A DNA stretch of 64,000 nt from Moorena producens 3L (GCF_000211815.1 NZ_GL890873.1:11349-75348); one strand, 5' to 3'; shown: positions 17,792 to 26,461, counted from the first letter of the stretch. Made by a program: numbers and translations. The notes: generated by a model from the sequence alone, not told the origin.

Positions 17792-17825
17792 AGCGATTAG
17801 CTAACCTTGTGCAAAGCTAATCGCT
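17792..17825. repeat. 11-bp perfect inverted repeat after tnpB
   Basis: AGCGATTAGCT (17792-17802) and its complement (17815-17825) around a 12-base spacer. No T-run follows, so it is a hairpin or protein site rather than a clear terminator. Confidence 0.5.
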
Positions 17826-18030
17826 TGTAGCTTAGATAGATTAAAGTGAAGCATTGACAAATAAACAAAAATATGCGTAGGTAAGGATTGATCGTGCGTT
17901 CGCGCTTTTCTAGACCAGGGCTCACTAAAGTCATCAGTCATTTATCAAAGACTTTTGAATTTTTCATTAACAATTAACAGGTAACAGTTAACAATAAAGA
18001 ATTAGCAGTAAAACCTGTAGCTAGCTTGTA

Positions 18031-19665
18031 ATGAACATACGCACTGTCTCTACTAAGCCCTTTACAGACCAAAAGCCCGGTACTTCCGGACTCCGTAAGT
18101 CGGTCACCGTTTTTCAAGAGCCCCATTACCTGGAAAACTTTATCCAGTCTATCTTTGACTCCCTAGAAGGCTGTGAAGGTCAAACCCTAGTTGTAGGGGG
18201 TGATGGTCGCTACTACAATCGGCAAGCAATTCAGACCATTCTCAAAATGGCAGCCGCCAATGGGTTAGGTCGGTTGTTAGTCGGTTGTGGTGGTATTCTG
18301 TCTACCCCAGCAGCATCTTGTGTTATTCGCAAGCATAAGGCATTAGGTGGCATTATCCTCTCGGCTAGCCACAATCCTGGGGGTCCAAAGGGTGACTTCG
18401 GTGTCAAGTATAACACCAGTAATGGTGGACCAGCACCGGAAAAGGTGACGGAAGCTATCTATGCTCGGAGTAAAGTCATTGATAGTTACAAAATCCTGGA
18501 GGCTGCGGATGTGAATCTAGACCGACCAGGTGCATTTACCCTGGGAACCTTGAGCGTTGAGGTGATTGACCCAGTTGAGCCTTATACTCAATTGATGGAG
18601 TCCCTGTTTGATTTTGACCGCATTCACCAGCTACTAACCTCTGGGAAATTCCGCATGTGTATGGACTCATTACATGCGGTAACTGGTCCCTATGCCCATG
18701 CTATTTTTGAACAACGCCTAGGGGCACCAGAAGGTACAGTACTTAATGGTATACCGTTAGAAGATTTTGGTGGTGGTCATCCTGACCCCAATTTAGTCTA
18801 TGCTAAGGACTTGGTGGATATTCTCTATGGTGATAATGCACCGGACTTTGGGGCTGCTTCCGATGGGGATGGCGATCGCAATATGATCCTGGGAAGCTCG
18901 TTCTTCGTTACCCCCAGTGATAGCATCGCTGTGTTAACCGCCAATGCCCATCTGGTACCTGGTTATAGTCAAGGTTTAGCAGGGGTCGCTCGTTCCATGC
19001 CAACCAGTGCTGCTGTAGACCGAGTGGCGGCTCAGTTGGGTATTGATTGCTATGAGACCCCAACAGGTTGGAAGTTTTTTGGCAATTTATTGGATGCAGG
19101 TAAAGCCACTTTGTGCGGTGAAGAAAGTTTCGGCACTGGTTCTAACCATGTACGGGAAAAAGATGGACTTTGGGCAGTGCTATTCTGGCTCAATATCCTG
19201 GCAGTGCGGGGTGAATCAGTGGAGCAGATTGTCCGTAGCCACTGGCAAACCTATGGTCGTAATTTCTATTCCCGCCATGACTATGAAGAGGTAGATGGGG
19301 CACGAGCTCAGGAACTGATGGAGCGTCTGCGTTCAAGTGTGCCAGACCTGAAAGGACAGCAATTTGGCTCTTACCAGGTAGAGTATGGTGATGACTTTAG
19401 TTACACAGACCCAGTAGATGGGAGCGTCAGCCAGAAGCAGGGGATTCGGATTGGCTTTACTGATGGCTCTCGGATTGTATTCCGCCTATCTGGTACTGGC
19501 ACAAAAGGGGCAACCCTACGCCTCTATTTAGAGAGCTATGAGCCAGATTCCACTAAGCATGACGTGGATACTCAACAAGCATTGGAACCACTGATTTCCC
19601 TTGCCCATGAGATTGCCCAGATTCGCAAGTTTACAGAGCGGGAGGTTCCCACTGTAATTACCTAA
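18031..19665 (+). CDS. pgm: Alpha-D-glucose phosphoglucomutase
   Basis: Interconverts glucose-1-phosphate and glucose-6-phosphate, linking glycogen and sucrose metabolism to the sugar-phosphate pool; 544 residues, the usual length for this subfamily. The active-site serine (about Ser113) sits in LSASHNPGG. The metal loop is SDGDGDRN, the sugar-recognition loop GEESFGTGS, and the phosphate loop LSGTGTKG. All four domains are present. It begins with ATG 25 bases after a stretch of short AT-rich repeats and is monocistronic. The family call is secure. Confidence 0.95.
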   Translation: MNIRTVSTKPFTDQKPGTSGLRKSVTVFQEPHYLENFIQSIFDSLEGCEGQTLVVGGDGRYYNRQAIQTILKMAAANGLGRLLVGCGGILSTPAASCVIRKHKALGGIILSASHNPGGPKGDFGVKYNTSNGGPAPEKVTEAIYARSKVIDSYKILEAADVNLDRPGAFTLGTLSVEVIDPVEPYTQLMESLFDFDRIHQLLTSGKFRMCMDSLHAVTGPYAHAIFEQRLGAPEGTVLNGIPLEDFGGGHPDPNLVYAKDLVDILYGDNAPDFGAASDGDGDRNMILGSSFFVTPSDSIAVLTANAHLVPGYSQGLAGVARSMPTSAAVDRVAAQLGIDCYETPTGWKFFGNLLDAGKATLCGEESFGTGSNHVREKDGLWAVLFWLNILAVRGESVEQIVRSHWQTYGRNFYSRHDYEEVDGARAQELMERLRSSVPDLKGQQFGSYQVEYGDDFSYTDPVDGSVSQKQGIRIGFTDGSRIVFRLSGTGTKGATLRLYLESYEPDSTKHDVDTQQALEPLISLAHEIAQIRKFTEREVPTVIT

Positions 19666-19706
19666 GGTTTTGATGGGTTAGTTTCCCTGTTAATGAAAGG
19701 AACATG

Positions 19707-19790
19707 GGTAATAGGTAATAGGTAATAGGTAATAGGTAATAGGTAATAGGTAATAGGTAATAGGTAATAGGTAATAGGTAATAGGTAATT
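19707..19790. repeat. Heptameric STRR array, GGTAATA x 11
   Basis: Eleven perfect tandem copies of GGTAATA (19707-19783) followed by one variant GGTAATT. It is the longest perfect heptamer array in the window. Such heptameric short tandemly repeated sequences are a known feature of filamentous cyanobacteria. Confidence 0.95.
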
Positions 19791-19792
19791 AG

Positions 19793-19933
19793 GTAAGCAT
19801 TCAGCGTGTCGCGTATCAGCGTGTCGCGTATCAGCCAGCCATTCCCGTAGCGTGGCCAACGGCCAAGGCTGACGGCTGACGGCTGACGGCTGACGGCACC
19901 TCAAGTAGCACCATCTGTAGCGCATATGCTTAC
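19793..19933. repeat. GTAAGCATTC-ended element (copy 1)
   Basis: Starts GTAAGCATTCAGC and ends GCGCATATGCTTAC, giving imperfect inverted termini. The interior has doubled GTGTCGCGTATCAGC, a GTAGCGTGG motif, and a short CTGACGG heptamer run. Related elements are at 36341-36558 and 48832-48928. Confidence 0.6.
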
Positions 19934-19968
19934 TTGGTATAGCACTACCCATTAAGATGTTTGACATT

Positions 19969-20112
19969 GTCTTGATGCAAAGCGCGAGTGGGGGAAACCA
20001 CGGCAGTCGCTCATGGGGGGGACCCCCAAGACCGCGCTGCCTCCCCAAGACCGTAATGGTGCGCTTACAGTCGTCGAATTAAATTCGCCACGGGTCGCAC
20101 CTCTGCATCGCT
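19969..20112. repeat. GATGCAAAGCGCG element carrying a nested AGGTGCGACC element
   Basis: The left end GTCTTGATGCAAAGCGCGAG matches copies at 45753 and 58218. The right end CTGCATCGC lies at ~20103-20112. Between them, 20058-20102 is a reversed AGGTGCGACC...GCGCACC element, so one repeat appears to have entered the other. Confidence 0.6.
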
Positions 20113-20295
20113 TCTAAACTCCGAAACCTAGTCCTAGCTTACTTTTGACTTCTGACTTCTCACTTCTGACTTGCCCGTAGCGCTATACAACCCCGACCAG
20201 TTACCTATTACCCATTAGCCGTTACCAAAATGAGTAACTGTCTCGGTAATAGTGGATAGCCTAGATTTCAATAGCAACAGATTTTTATTCCTAGA

Positions 20296-20340
20296 GGTGC
20301 GACCCAAGGGCGATTTACTCGCCCTAGGAGGCGCGCACCT
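20296..20340. repeat. AGGTGCGACC...GCGCACCT element
   Basis: A 45-bp copy with the ends AGGTGCGACCC and GCGCGCACCT and an inner GGGCGA/TCGCCC hairpin. Other copies: 20058-20102 (reversed), 47459-47528 and 58558-58629. All share outer ends but differ inside. Confidence 0.65.
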
Positions 20341-20931
20341 ATAAAAATTTTCATCATTGTTTAATTTAGCTCATCTCCATAGATGGTTCTTGGATATTTC
20401 GTCAAGTCAAGAGATATCTGGCTACATTTCAACATTATTTATTGTCAATTAGTTAATTTTATGAATAATCTCAAATCACCTGCTGTTAACCCTTTTTGCC
20501 ACACAGTAAATTGATTGGGGCAAAAGCTTGCTTGCACACCTCAATGACTGAATCAAAGAGGGACTGAATGAAAAAGATTATTCTTTAACCCAGATTTGGT
20601 ATAACCCCTAACTGCTCTGAGGGAGGGTAAAATTACTCATTCATAATTCTTAGCTGAATGATGTTATATAATAATTAGTTTTTGCTCAGGACTAACTCAG
20701 TAAATTTTTCATAAATTTTTATGAATTTTTGATGAAAATCCCTATTTTGATAGTGACATTTACTGAAATTTATGCCATTTATACTAATGGTAGGATTTTT
20801 TTTTGTCAGTCAAAACGCAAAAAAAAAATATGAAGCCTAGAACCAAACTACTTTTTTGACTAGGTCATCTGTTAGGGGTGGAATTTGATCAGGGAATCGT
20901 TAGGGAGTCAAACTATAGAAAAGGCTTCAAA

Positions 20932-20960
20932 AAATCTATCCAGTTTCACTGGATAGATTT
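20932..20960. promoter_or_regulatory. Covarying hairpin in leader 1
   Basis: Arms 20932-20944 and 20948-20960 pair perfectly over 13 bp with loop TTC. Bases 20936 and 20956 form C-G here; the equivalent bases 23572 and 23592 in the second leader form T-A. The hairpin is preserved by a double change. Confidence 0.7.
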
Positions 20961-21084
20961 GAGGAGGGCATCTTTGAACTATTAAAGGGGGTGTTTTACC
21001 CTTACCGATGTTTCTAGAAACATGTATCTAGAAAGGTACTGTACCCTAGATACATCGATAAGCATGATTAAATTTGCCCCAAAA

Positions 21085-21123
21085 GTTCACATACAAAGTT
21101 CACATAAAAAGTTCACAGACTCT
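21085..21123. promoter_or_regulatory. Three 13-bp direct repeats (GTTCACA)
   Basis: GTTCACA recurs at 21085, 21098 and 21111, exactly 13 bases apart, with A-rich spacers. The second leader has only two copies. The fixed spacing and changing copy number resemble iterated protein-binding sites. Confidence 0.5.
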
Positions 21124-21288
21124 TATCCCATTTCAGGCCAGGGACGTTGAGTAATGCCAGTTTTGTAAGTTACACATCCCGTGAGTTACTGAATTGGGAT
21201 GGAGTAATTAGAAATTTTTGGTGCATCAGGACTGAAAAGAAAAGCCCACCAGTGTAAACACAGATAACTTTTGGGAGAAAACCATCTT

Positions 21289-22614
21289 ATGGTTCTGATT
21301 GAAGCAGAAAGCGATCGCGTAACGCGAGTCAACTATGAGACAACCAGTGCAAACAATATTGATACCGTTGCTTCAGGCGGTCGAGCCGTCCAGATCTCAA
21401 GCTTTAATGACCCGGTTGAAGAAAACCCTGGTGTGCTTAGATTTCAATGGACAGCAGATGATGGACCGGCTGGTAAGTACGATATTAGTATTGCCTACTT
21501 TGACGAAGAGGATGGGGAATCTCCACTGACATTTAGTGTCAACGACAATGTAGTTGGTACATATGTTTATAATCTAAACTTACCTGGGATTACAGCTGAG
21601 CCAAGGAATTATGTCCCTCTGAGCGGTGGCAATCCACGTGGCCCTCGCCCTCTAAGTGCTGAGGATAATCCAAATGCCATTTTTCAGGGCGTAGACCTTG
21701 CTCCAGGGGATGAAATAGAAATCTCGGTACTGGCAGATAGCATTAATAATGATGCTAATTTCGAGCTAGGGCGACTTGATGCCATTGAAATTACCCCAGC
21801 TGAAGATATTATCCCCAGTTTGGATCTGTTCTGGCGTAATCCTGTCACTGGACAACTTGGTGTGTGGACTCTAAATGACGAAGGCACTAGCGTCGAGACG
21901 GCAGCGTTCATTAAAGATCAAAGTGGTAAGGAGGTATTGGTACCAGACGACAGTCCATTTGACGCCCGTGGTGTTGTGGATTTAGGCGATGGTAACAGGA
22001 GTCCTCTGTGGCGTAATACCGAAACCGGGGGTGTTGCGATTTGGAAGATGGAAGGCTCCGAGTTCCAGGAGGCAATAACTACTCAGGCACCAGCAGGTCA
22101 ACCAGGATCAGACCTCAACTGGGAAATCCGTGGCACCGGAGATGTTAACGGTGGTGGTGCAGAAGAAATCTTCTGGTACAACACATCTACTGGAGAAATT
22201 GCTGTTTGGGAGATAGATCAAACCGGGTTTCAGAATGCTACGTTTATTACGGATACCAATGGTGACAGGTTGACCATATCACCTAATGATCCCTGGCAGT
22301 TAGTTGCGGCTGGAGACATGGATGGCGATGGTAACGCAGATGCTATCTGGGAAAATATGAATACCCAAGAGTTTGCCTACTGGAAGCTTGATGGTACTGT
22401 TTTCCAAAACGCAGTGCTGATCGATTCCCGACCAGCAAACGGTGCTTGGGAATTCCGTGGTTCCTATGACGCTAACAACGATGGTACTGATGATTTCTTC
22501 TTCCGTAATTCCGTTACTGGACAGAATGGCATGTGGATGATCCACAATAACTCACTGGGTCAGATTGTCGAGATCGATAGGGTTGAGGATCTCAACTTCT
22601 CCTTCTACGTCTAG
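21289..22614 (+). CDS. Secreted-type beta-propeller repeat protein, paralog 1
   Basis: A 441-residue protein with an N-terminal carbohydrate-binding-like beta-sandwich (about residues 1-165, starting MVLIEAE) and five ~50-residue repeats of the pattern DLFWRN-TG--G-W-L. The repeats begin DLFWRNPVTGQ, SPLWRNTETGG, EEIFWYNTSTGE, ADAIWENMNTQE and DDFFFRNSVTGQ, resembling FG-GAP/VCBS propeller blades with DxDGDG-like calcium loops (DMDGDGNAD). I chose ATG 21289; an in-frame TTG at 21271 is the alternative, but GGGAG sits at a workable distance before the ATG. No N-terminal signal peptide is visible, so export, if any, is by a non-classical route. Function unknown. Confidence 0.75.
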   Translation: MVLIEAESDRVTRVNYETTSANNIDTVASGGRAVQISSFNDPVEENPGVLRFQWTADDGPAGKYDISIAYFDEEDGESPLTFSVNDNVVGTYVYNLNLPGITAEPRNYVPLSGGNPRGPRPLSAEDNPNAIFQGVDLAPGDEIEISVLADSINNDANFELGRLDAIEITPAEDIIPSLDLFWRNPVTGQLGVWTLNDEGTSVETAAFIKDQSGKEVLVPDDSPFDARGVVDLGDGNRSPLWRNTETGGVAIWKMEGSEFQEAITTQAPAGQPGSDLNWEIRGTGDVNGGGAEEIFWYNTSTGEIAVWEIDQTGFQNATFITDTNGDRLTISPNDPWQLVAAGDMDGDGNADAIWENMNTQEFAYWKLDGTVFQNAVLIDSRPANGAWEFRGSYDANNDGTDDFFFRNSVTGQNGMWMIHNNSLGQIVEIDRVEDLNFSFYV

Positions 22615-22658
22615 GATAGTCAGCAGCTAGCTTTTCTGTTGTAATTAAAGTTGAGAAA

Positions 22659-22694
22659 AACCCACCCCTTCTGCTTACGCTCAAGGGGTGGGTT
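22659..22694 (+). terminator. Hairpin after beta-propeller gene 1
   Basis: 12-bp arms AACCCACCCCTT / AAGGGGTGGGTT (22659-22670, 22683-22694) around a 12-base loop, 45 bases past the stop. The same hairpin follows the second gene at 25571-25606. It lacks a U-run, so it may stop transcription or protect the 3' end; its retention after both genes supports a role. Confidence 0.5.
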
Positions 22695-23248
22695 GATTGT
22701 TCACTTAAATCTGAATCTAATATCTCCGAGTTTTAGGGCAAACGCATCTAATCGTCACAAACCAGATCTTATTGGCATTTGGCTGACCCAAAAATTTATT
22801 GCTGACCCAAAAATTTTGACGGGGATGAATTAAACTGGTATATTATTTATTTGGCTTATCTTTAGCGCCACTATGATTTTCACTAATTAATAGGTACGAC
22901 CACCAGGATATAAAACTGTCAGCATTCAGGCTAATGCTGTCAGCTATCATGCTTAAAATAAACCCAGCGTAGCGTGCGCCGTTCCCGTAGCGTGCGCCGT
23001 TTTCGTAGCGTGCGCCGATGCGCAATGTGCAATGGGCAAACGGGATAATTTAATATTGATAGATTAATGAGAATTGAAAGTCAACAGAAAAGTCCTTGGC
23101 CTATGGCCACGCTACTTGAAGTCCTTTGTGGCACAGGCTTCGACGCTGTGATCCAAAAAAGATTAAACGAATGCTTACCTCTTTTATTCAAAAGCACCTC
23201 AAGTAGCACCCTCTGTAGGGCATTAGCTGATAGCTGATAGCTTACCCA
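22695..23248. other. Spacer between the tandem duplicates
   Basis: No gene. It contains three copies of CGTAGCGTGCGCCG (22974-23018), the commonest spacer motif here, and a shared module with CACAGGCTTC and GCACCTCAAGTAGCAC (23125-23215) also seen near 19.9 and 36.5 kb. A 60-residue frame over the triplicate is not a gene. Confidence 0.6.
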
Positions 23249-24068
23249 CTAACTGCCCTGAGGCAGGGGAAAATTTATCATTCATAATTATTAGCTGACT
23301 TGATGTTATATAATAATTAGTTTTTGCTCAGTGCCAACTCAGTAAAAATTTTATAAATTTTTATGAAAATTTAATGAATATACCTAATTTGATAGTGACA
23401 TTTACGGATTTTTATGGCATTTATACTAGTGGTAGGTTTTTTTTCAGTCAAAACGCCAAAAAAATCTGAAGCCTGGAACAAAAATATTTTTTTGAGTAGA
23501 TCATCTGTTAGGGGTGGAATTTTATCAGGGTATCGTTAGCCAGTAAAATAATATAAAAGGCTTCAAAAAATTTATCCAGTTTCACTGGATAAATTTCAGC
23601 AGGGCATCTTTGAACTATTAAAGGGGGTGTTTTACCCTTATCGATATATCTAGAAATAGGTATCTAGAAAGGTATTGTACCCTAGATACATCGATAAGCA
23701 TAATTAAATTTTCCCCAAAAGTTCACAGACAAAGTTCACAGACTCTTATCCCATTTCAGGCAAGGGACCTTGAGTAATGCCAGTGTATTGATGCAAAGCG
23801 CGAGTGGGGGAAACCACGGCAGACCGCGAGTGGGGAGGGGCTGTGTGCGGAACCTGCGTCCGCACCGCTGTTTGCCCCGTGGGAACCCCCAAGACCGCAC
23901 TGCCTCCCCTGTTCCGAAGCTGCATCGCTTTTGTAAGTTACACATCCCGTCAATTAGTGAGTTGGGACTGAATTGGGATGGAGTAATTAGAAATTTTTTG
24001 GTGCATCAGGACGGAAAAGAAAAGCCAACCAATGTAAACACAGATAACTTTTGGGAAAAAACTATCTT
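23249..24068 (+). promoter_or_regulatory. Duplicated leader of beta-propeller gene 2
   Basis: Second copy of the 20606-21288 leader. Differences are informative: a 145-bp insertion (23784-23928), two instead of three GTTCACA repeats (~23723-23748), and the hairpin with a compensatory pair change (23568-23596). Otherwise the order of elements is the same. Confidence 0.6.
23784..23928. mobile_element. GATGCAAAGCGCG-family insertion in leader 2
   Basis: Absent from the paralogous leader, where CCAG runs directly into TTTTGTAAG (21157-21169). Here CCAG is followed by TGTATTGATGCAAAGCG... and ends ...GCTGCATCGC before TTTTGTAAG. The ends GATGCAAAGCGCG and GCTGCATC are imperfect inverted repeats. 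There is no coding capacity, so it behaves like a MITE. No clear target duplication beyond a single shared T. Confidence 0.7.
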
Positions 24069-25388
24069 ATGGTTCTGATTGAAGCAGAAGGTACTCGCGT
24101 AACGCGAGTAAACTACGGCATAACCGGTTTCAACAATATTAATCTCGTTGCTTCAGGGGGTCGAGCCGTCGAGATCACAGACTTTGATAACCCGGTTCCA
24201 GTTCCCGGTGTGCTTACCTTTCAATGGACAGCACAGGATGGACCAGCTGGTAAGTACGATATTCGTATTGCCTACTTTGACGAAGAGGATGGGGAATCTC
24301 CCCTGACATTTAGTGTCAATGGAGAGGTAGTTGGTACCTATGTTTATAATCTAAACTTACCTGCTAATAGACCTCGGCCAACAGCTGAGCCAAGGAATTA
24401 TGTCCCTCTGAGGGGTGGCAATTCAAGTGGCACCCTAAGTGCTGAGGCTAATCCAAATAAACCCCTTTTTCAAAACATAGACCTTGCTCCAGGGGATGAA
24501 ATAGAAATCTCGGTACTGGCAGATAGCAATAATTCTGATTTGAATTTCGAGCGAGGGCGACTTGATGCCATTGAAATTACCCGAATCCCCAGTGTGGATC
24601 TGTTCTGGCATAATCCTGTCAGTGCAAAAGTTGGTTTGTGGACTCTAAATGGCCAGGGGACTAGCGTCGAGACGACAGCGTTTATTACCGATCAAAGTGG
24701 TCAGGAGGTGTCGGTACCAGACAACACTGGATTTGAAGCTCGTGGTGTTGTGGATTTAGGCGATGGTATCAGGAATCCTCTGTGGCGTGATACCCTAACC
24801 GGCGGTGTTGCGGTTTGGAAGATGGAACGCTCCGAGTTCCAGGAAGCAATAATTACTCAGGCACCAGCAGGTCAACCGGGATCAGACCTCAACTGGGAAA
24901 TCCGTGGCACGGGAGATGTTAACGGTGATAGTGCAGAAGAAATTTTCTGGTACAACACATCCAGCGGAGAAATTGCTGTTTGGGAAATAGATGAAAACGG
25001 GTTTCAGAATGCTACGTTTATTACGAATACCAATGGTGACAGGTTGACCATATCACCTAATGATCCCTGGCAGTTAGTTGCGGCTGGAGACATGGATGAC
25101 GATGGTGACGCAGATGCTATCTGGGAAAATATGAATACCCAAGAGTTTGCCTACTGGAAGCTCGATGGTACTGTTTTCCAGGAGGCAGTGCTGATCGATT
25201 CCCGACCAGCAGACGGTCCTTGGGAATTCCGTGGGGCCTATGACGCTAACCGAGATGGTATTAATGATTTCTTCTTCCGTAATTCCGTTACTGGACAGAA
25301 TGGCATGTGGATAATCGAGAATAACTCACTTAGTAATATTGTCGTTATCGATACGGTTGAGGATCTCAACTTCTCCTTCTACGTTTAG
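24069..25388 (+). CDS. Secreted-type beta-propeller repeat protein, paralog 2
   Basis: Tandem duplicate of the gene at 21289, 439 residues, with the same CBM-like N-terminus and five WxN-TG-W blades; it keeps the DMDDDGDAD calcium-loop-like motif. Differences are concentrated in the region joining the two parts (about residues 100-175), where it has PANRPRP in place of PGI, and in the first two blades. The last three blades are almost identical between copies, suggesting recent duplication or gene conversion. The start choice follows paralog 1 (ATG 24069; TTG 24051 is the alternative). Function unknown. Confidence 0.75.
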   Translation: MVLIEAEGTRVTRVNYGITGFNNINLVASGGRAVEITDFDNPVPVPGVLTFQWTAQDGPAGKYDIRIAYFDEEDGESPLTFSVNGEVVGTYVYNLNLPANRPRPTAEPRNYVPLRGGNSSGTLSAEANPNKPLFQNIDLAPGDEIEISVLADSNNSDLNFERGRLDAIEITRIPSVDLFWHNPVSAKVGLWTLNGQGTSVETTAFITDQSGQEVSVPDNTGFEARGVVDLGDGIRNPLWRDTLTGGVAVWKMERSEFQEAIITQAPAGQPGSDLNWEIRGTGDVNGDSAEEIFWYNTSSGEIAVWEIDENGFQNATFITNTNGDRLTISPNDPWQLVAAGDMDDDGDADAIWENMNTQEFAYWKLDGTVFQEAVLIDSRPADGPWEFRGAYDANRDGINDFFFRNSVTGQNGMWIIENNSLSNIVVIDTVEDLNFSFYV

Positions 25389-25407
25389 GATAGTCAGCAG
25401 CTAGCTT

Positions 25408-25567
25408 TAGGGACTTGCGTGTAAAAAAAATACCAATTAAAGTAGGGTGGGCAAAGTAATATAATTTAGAATAATCAAAAGAAACAAACTGTTTTTGCCC
25501 ACCCTACAAGCTAAAAACTGGTATTTGATTTTTTGGCTACTCCCTTACTCTTGTCATTAGAGTGAAT
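25408..25567. mobile_element. Extra segment after paralog 2, with MITE-like hairpin
   Basis: Relative to the DNA after paralog 1, this ~160-base stretch is inserted between CTAGCTTT and the AACCCACCCC hairpin. Inside it are nested inverted repeats: AAATACCA/TGGTATTT (25428-25435, 25519-25526) and GTAGGGTGGGCAAA/TTTGCCCACCCTAC (25442-25455, 25494-25507). Similar GGGTGGG-ended hairpins occur at 26.6, 29.9, 31.1 and 40.9 kb. Confidence 0.55.
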
Positions 25568-25570
25568 GAA

Positions 25571-25606
25571 AACCCACCCCTTCTGCTTAAGCTCAAGGGG
25601 TGGGTT
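25571..25606 (+). terminator. Hairpin after beta-propeller gene 2
   Basis: Same 12-bp AACCCACCCCTT stem as after paralog 1, with one loop base changed. Confidence 0.5.
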
Positions 25607-25987
25607 GATTGTTCACTCAAATCTGAATCTAATATCTCCGACTGTTAATCACTTCGTAGTCAGGTACGTTAATTGTTATAGCGGTTTGCGATTTTTTAAG
25701 TACATAGTTCTGGGTTTTTATGGAACAGGGCACAGGGCACAGGAAACAGGGCACAGGGCACAGGGCACAGGGAGTAGGGAGTAGGAAACAATAAAAAAAT
25801 CCTGTGTACCTGATTAATATGAGAACCGTTATAGTGAATTATTAGTTATTAATTGAAAACTGTCAATTTTAAATTTATTGATGACATTATTATGTGGGAT
25901 TCAGTGGTAAGCATTCACCTAAAGACCAAATACTTAGGTTCAGTTGCTCAGCAATTTATGCCTCAAAAGCGTGAATTGATATCGAAA
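25607..25987. repeat. Spacer with CAGGGCA heptamer repeats
   Basis: No gene. It contains a degenerate heptameric array (about 25728-25790, units CAGGGCA/CAGGAAA/TAGGGAG). The array is flanked by GCGGTTTGCGATTTTTTAAGTACA and a matching CCTGTGTACCTGATTA. The same arrangement recurs near 37310-37455, so array plus flanks form a dispersed unit. Confidence 0.6.
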
Positions 25988-26461
25988 TCATGGAGTCGGT
26001 TTACGATCCCAGTCAACGGATGTGGTTTTTAATTCCCGACCACCCCACATTTCCGTCTCGAAAGTAGCACTTTCTCCAGCACTGAGGTTAGGGGGATTGG
26101 TGTACATGGAACTGGTGCCAATTACACTGCCGTCATCATCGAGAATTTCATAGTTTACTCGGGTCGAGTAGACAGTTTTGTCGGTTTTGTTGACTACACG
26201 ACCGATAAGACGGTCATTTTGGAAACTCACTTCGCTAATGACTACTTTGGAGTCTGAGATGCCACATAGACTACTAAGATCTACAAGGGTGCCATTATCG
26301 GTTTGCATGTAGCACACTGGTAGCTCAATCTCTGTGCTCGGTACAGGGGAGAAGCCAGAGGCAAGCGTCAGTGGCAGGCTAAACGCCTTGGGAACAATTA
26401 GCAGGATTGAGGCAGCTTCTAAAGCAAGGGACAAAGACCAAAATTTCACCATCATGGTCAC
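25988..26461 (-). CDS. Exported protein with FxLYD-like domain
   Basis: A 157-residue protein with an N-terminal hydrophobic signal (about residues 4-30). Next comes a short conserved-looking block CYMQTDNGTLVDLSSLCG, which in cyanobacterial exported proteins often precedes a small beta domain. Residues ~70-140 (ISEVSFQNDRLIGRVVNK...LSAGESATFETEMW) have the pattern of FxLYD-type immunoglobulin-like domains. The two cysteines could form a disulphide in the periplasm. The start could be any of M1, M3 or M4. Monocistronic; function unknown. Confidence 0.7.
   Translation of the reverse strand: MTMMVKFWSLSLALEAASILLIVPKAFSLPLTLASGFSPVPSTEIELPVCYMQTDNGTLVDLSSLCGISDSKVVISEVSFQNDRLIGRVVNKTDKTVYSTRVNYEILDDDGSVIGTSSMYTNPPNLSAGESATFETEMWGGRELKTTSVDWDRKPTP

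Larger units (their letters stand above)
19666..21288. other. 1.6-kb repeat-dense spacer
   Basis: No gene. The left part (19707-20340) is packed with dispersed repeats, listed separately. The right part from 20606 on is the leader of the first beta-propeller gene and is duplicated at 23.2-24.1 kb. An apparent open frame across 19662-20048 is only the translation of the heptamer array and neighbouring repeats. Confidence 0.7.
20606..21288 (+). promoter_or_regulatory. Duplicated leader of beta-propeller gene 1
   Basis: About 680 bases closely matching 23249-24068 upstream of the second gene, so the duplication included all upstream control DNA. It contains a perfect 13-bp hairpin (20932-20960) with a compensatory change in the other copy, a second hairpin around 21020-21055 (ATGTATCTAG/CTAGATACAT), and three 13-bp repeats (21085-21123). 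It could be a long 5' untranslated region or a multi-site promoter. Confidence 0.6.

Noticed and set aside
17792..17825. Inverted repeat considered as a tRNA-like fold (sequence GCGATTAGCT)
   Set aside because: Only one stem; no anticodon arm, T-arm GTTC box or acceptor pairing.
19662..20048. Leftward 128-residue open frame with YLLPITYYLLPITYY
   Set aside because: It is the translation of the GGTAATA heptamer array and adjoining repeats; a 7-bp repeat gives this pattern in any frame.
22843..23025. Leftward open frame with ARYENGARYGNGARY
   Set aside because: It encodes only the triplicated CGTAGCGTGCGCCG spacer motif.
23736..24078. Several open frames across the leader of paralog 2
   Set aside because: They cover the 145-bp insertion, which is absent from the paralogous leader; no coding signal.
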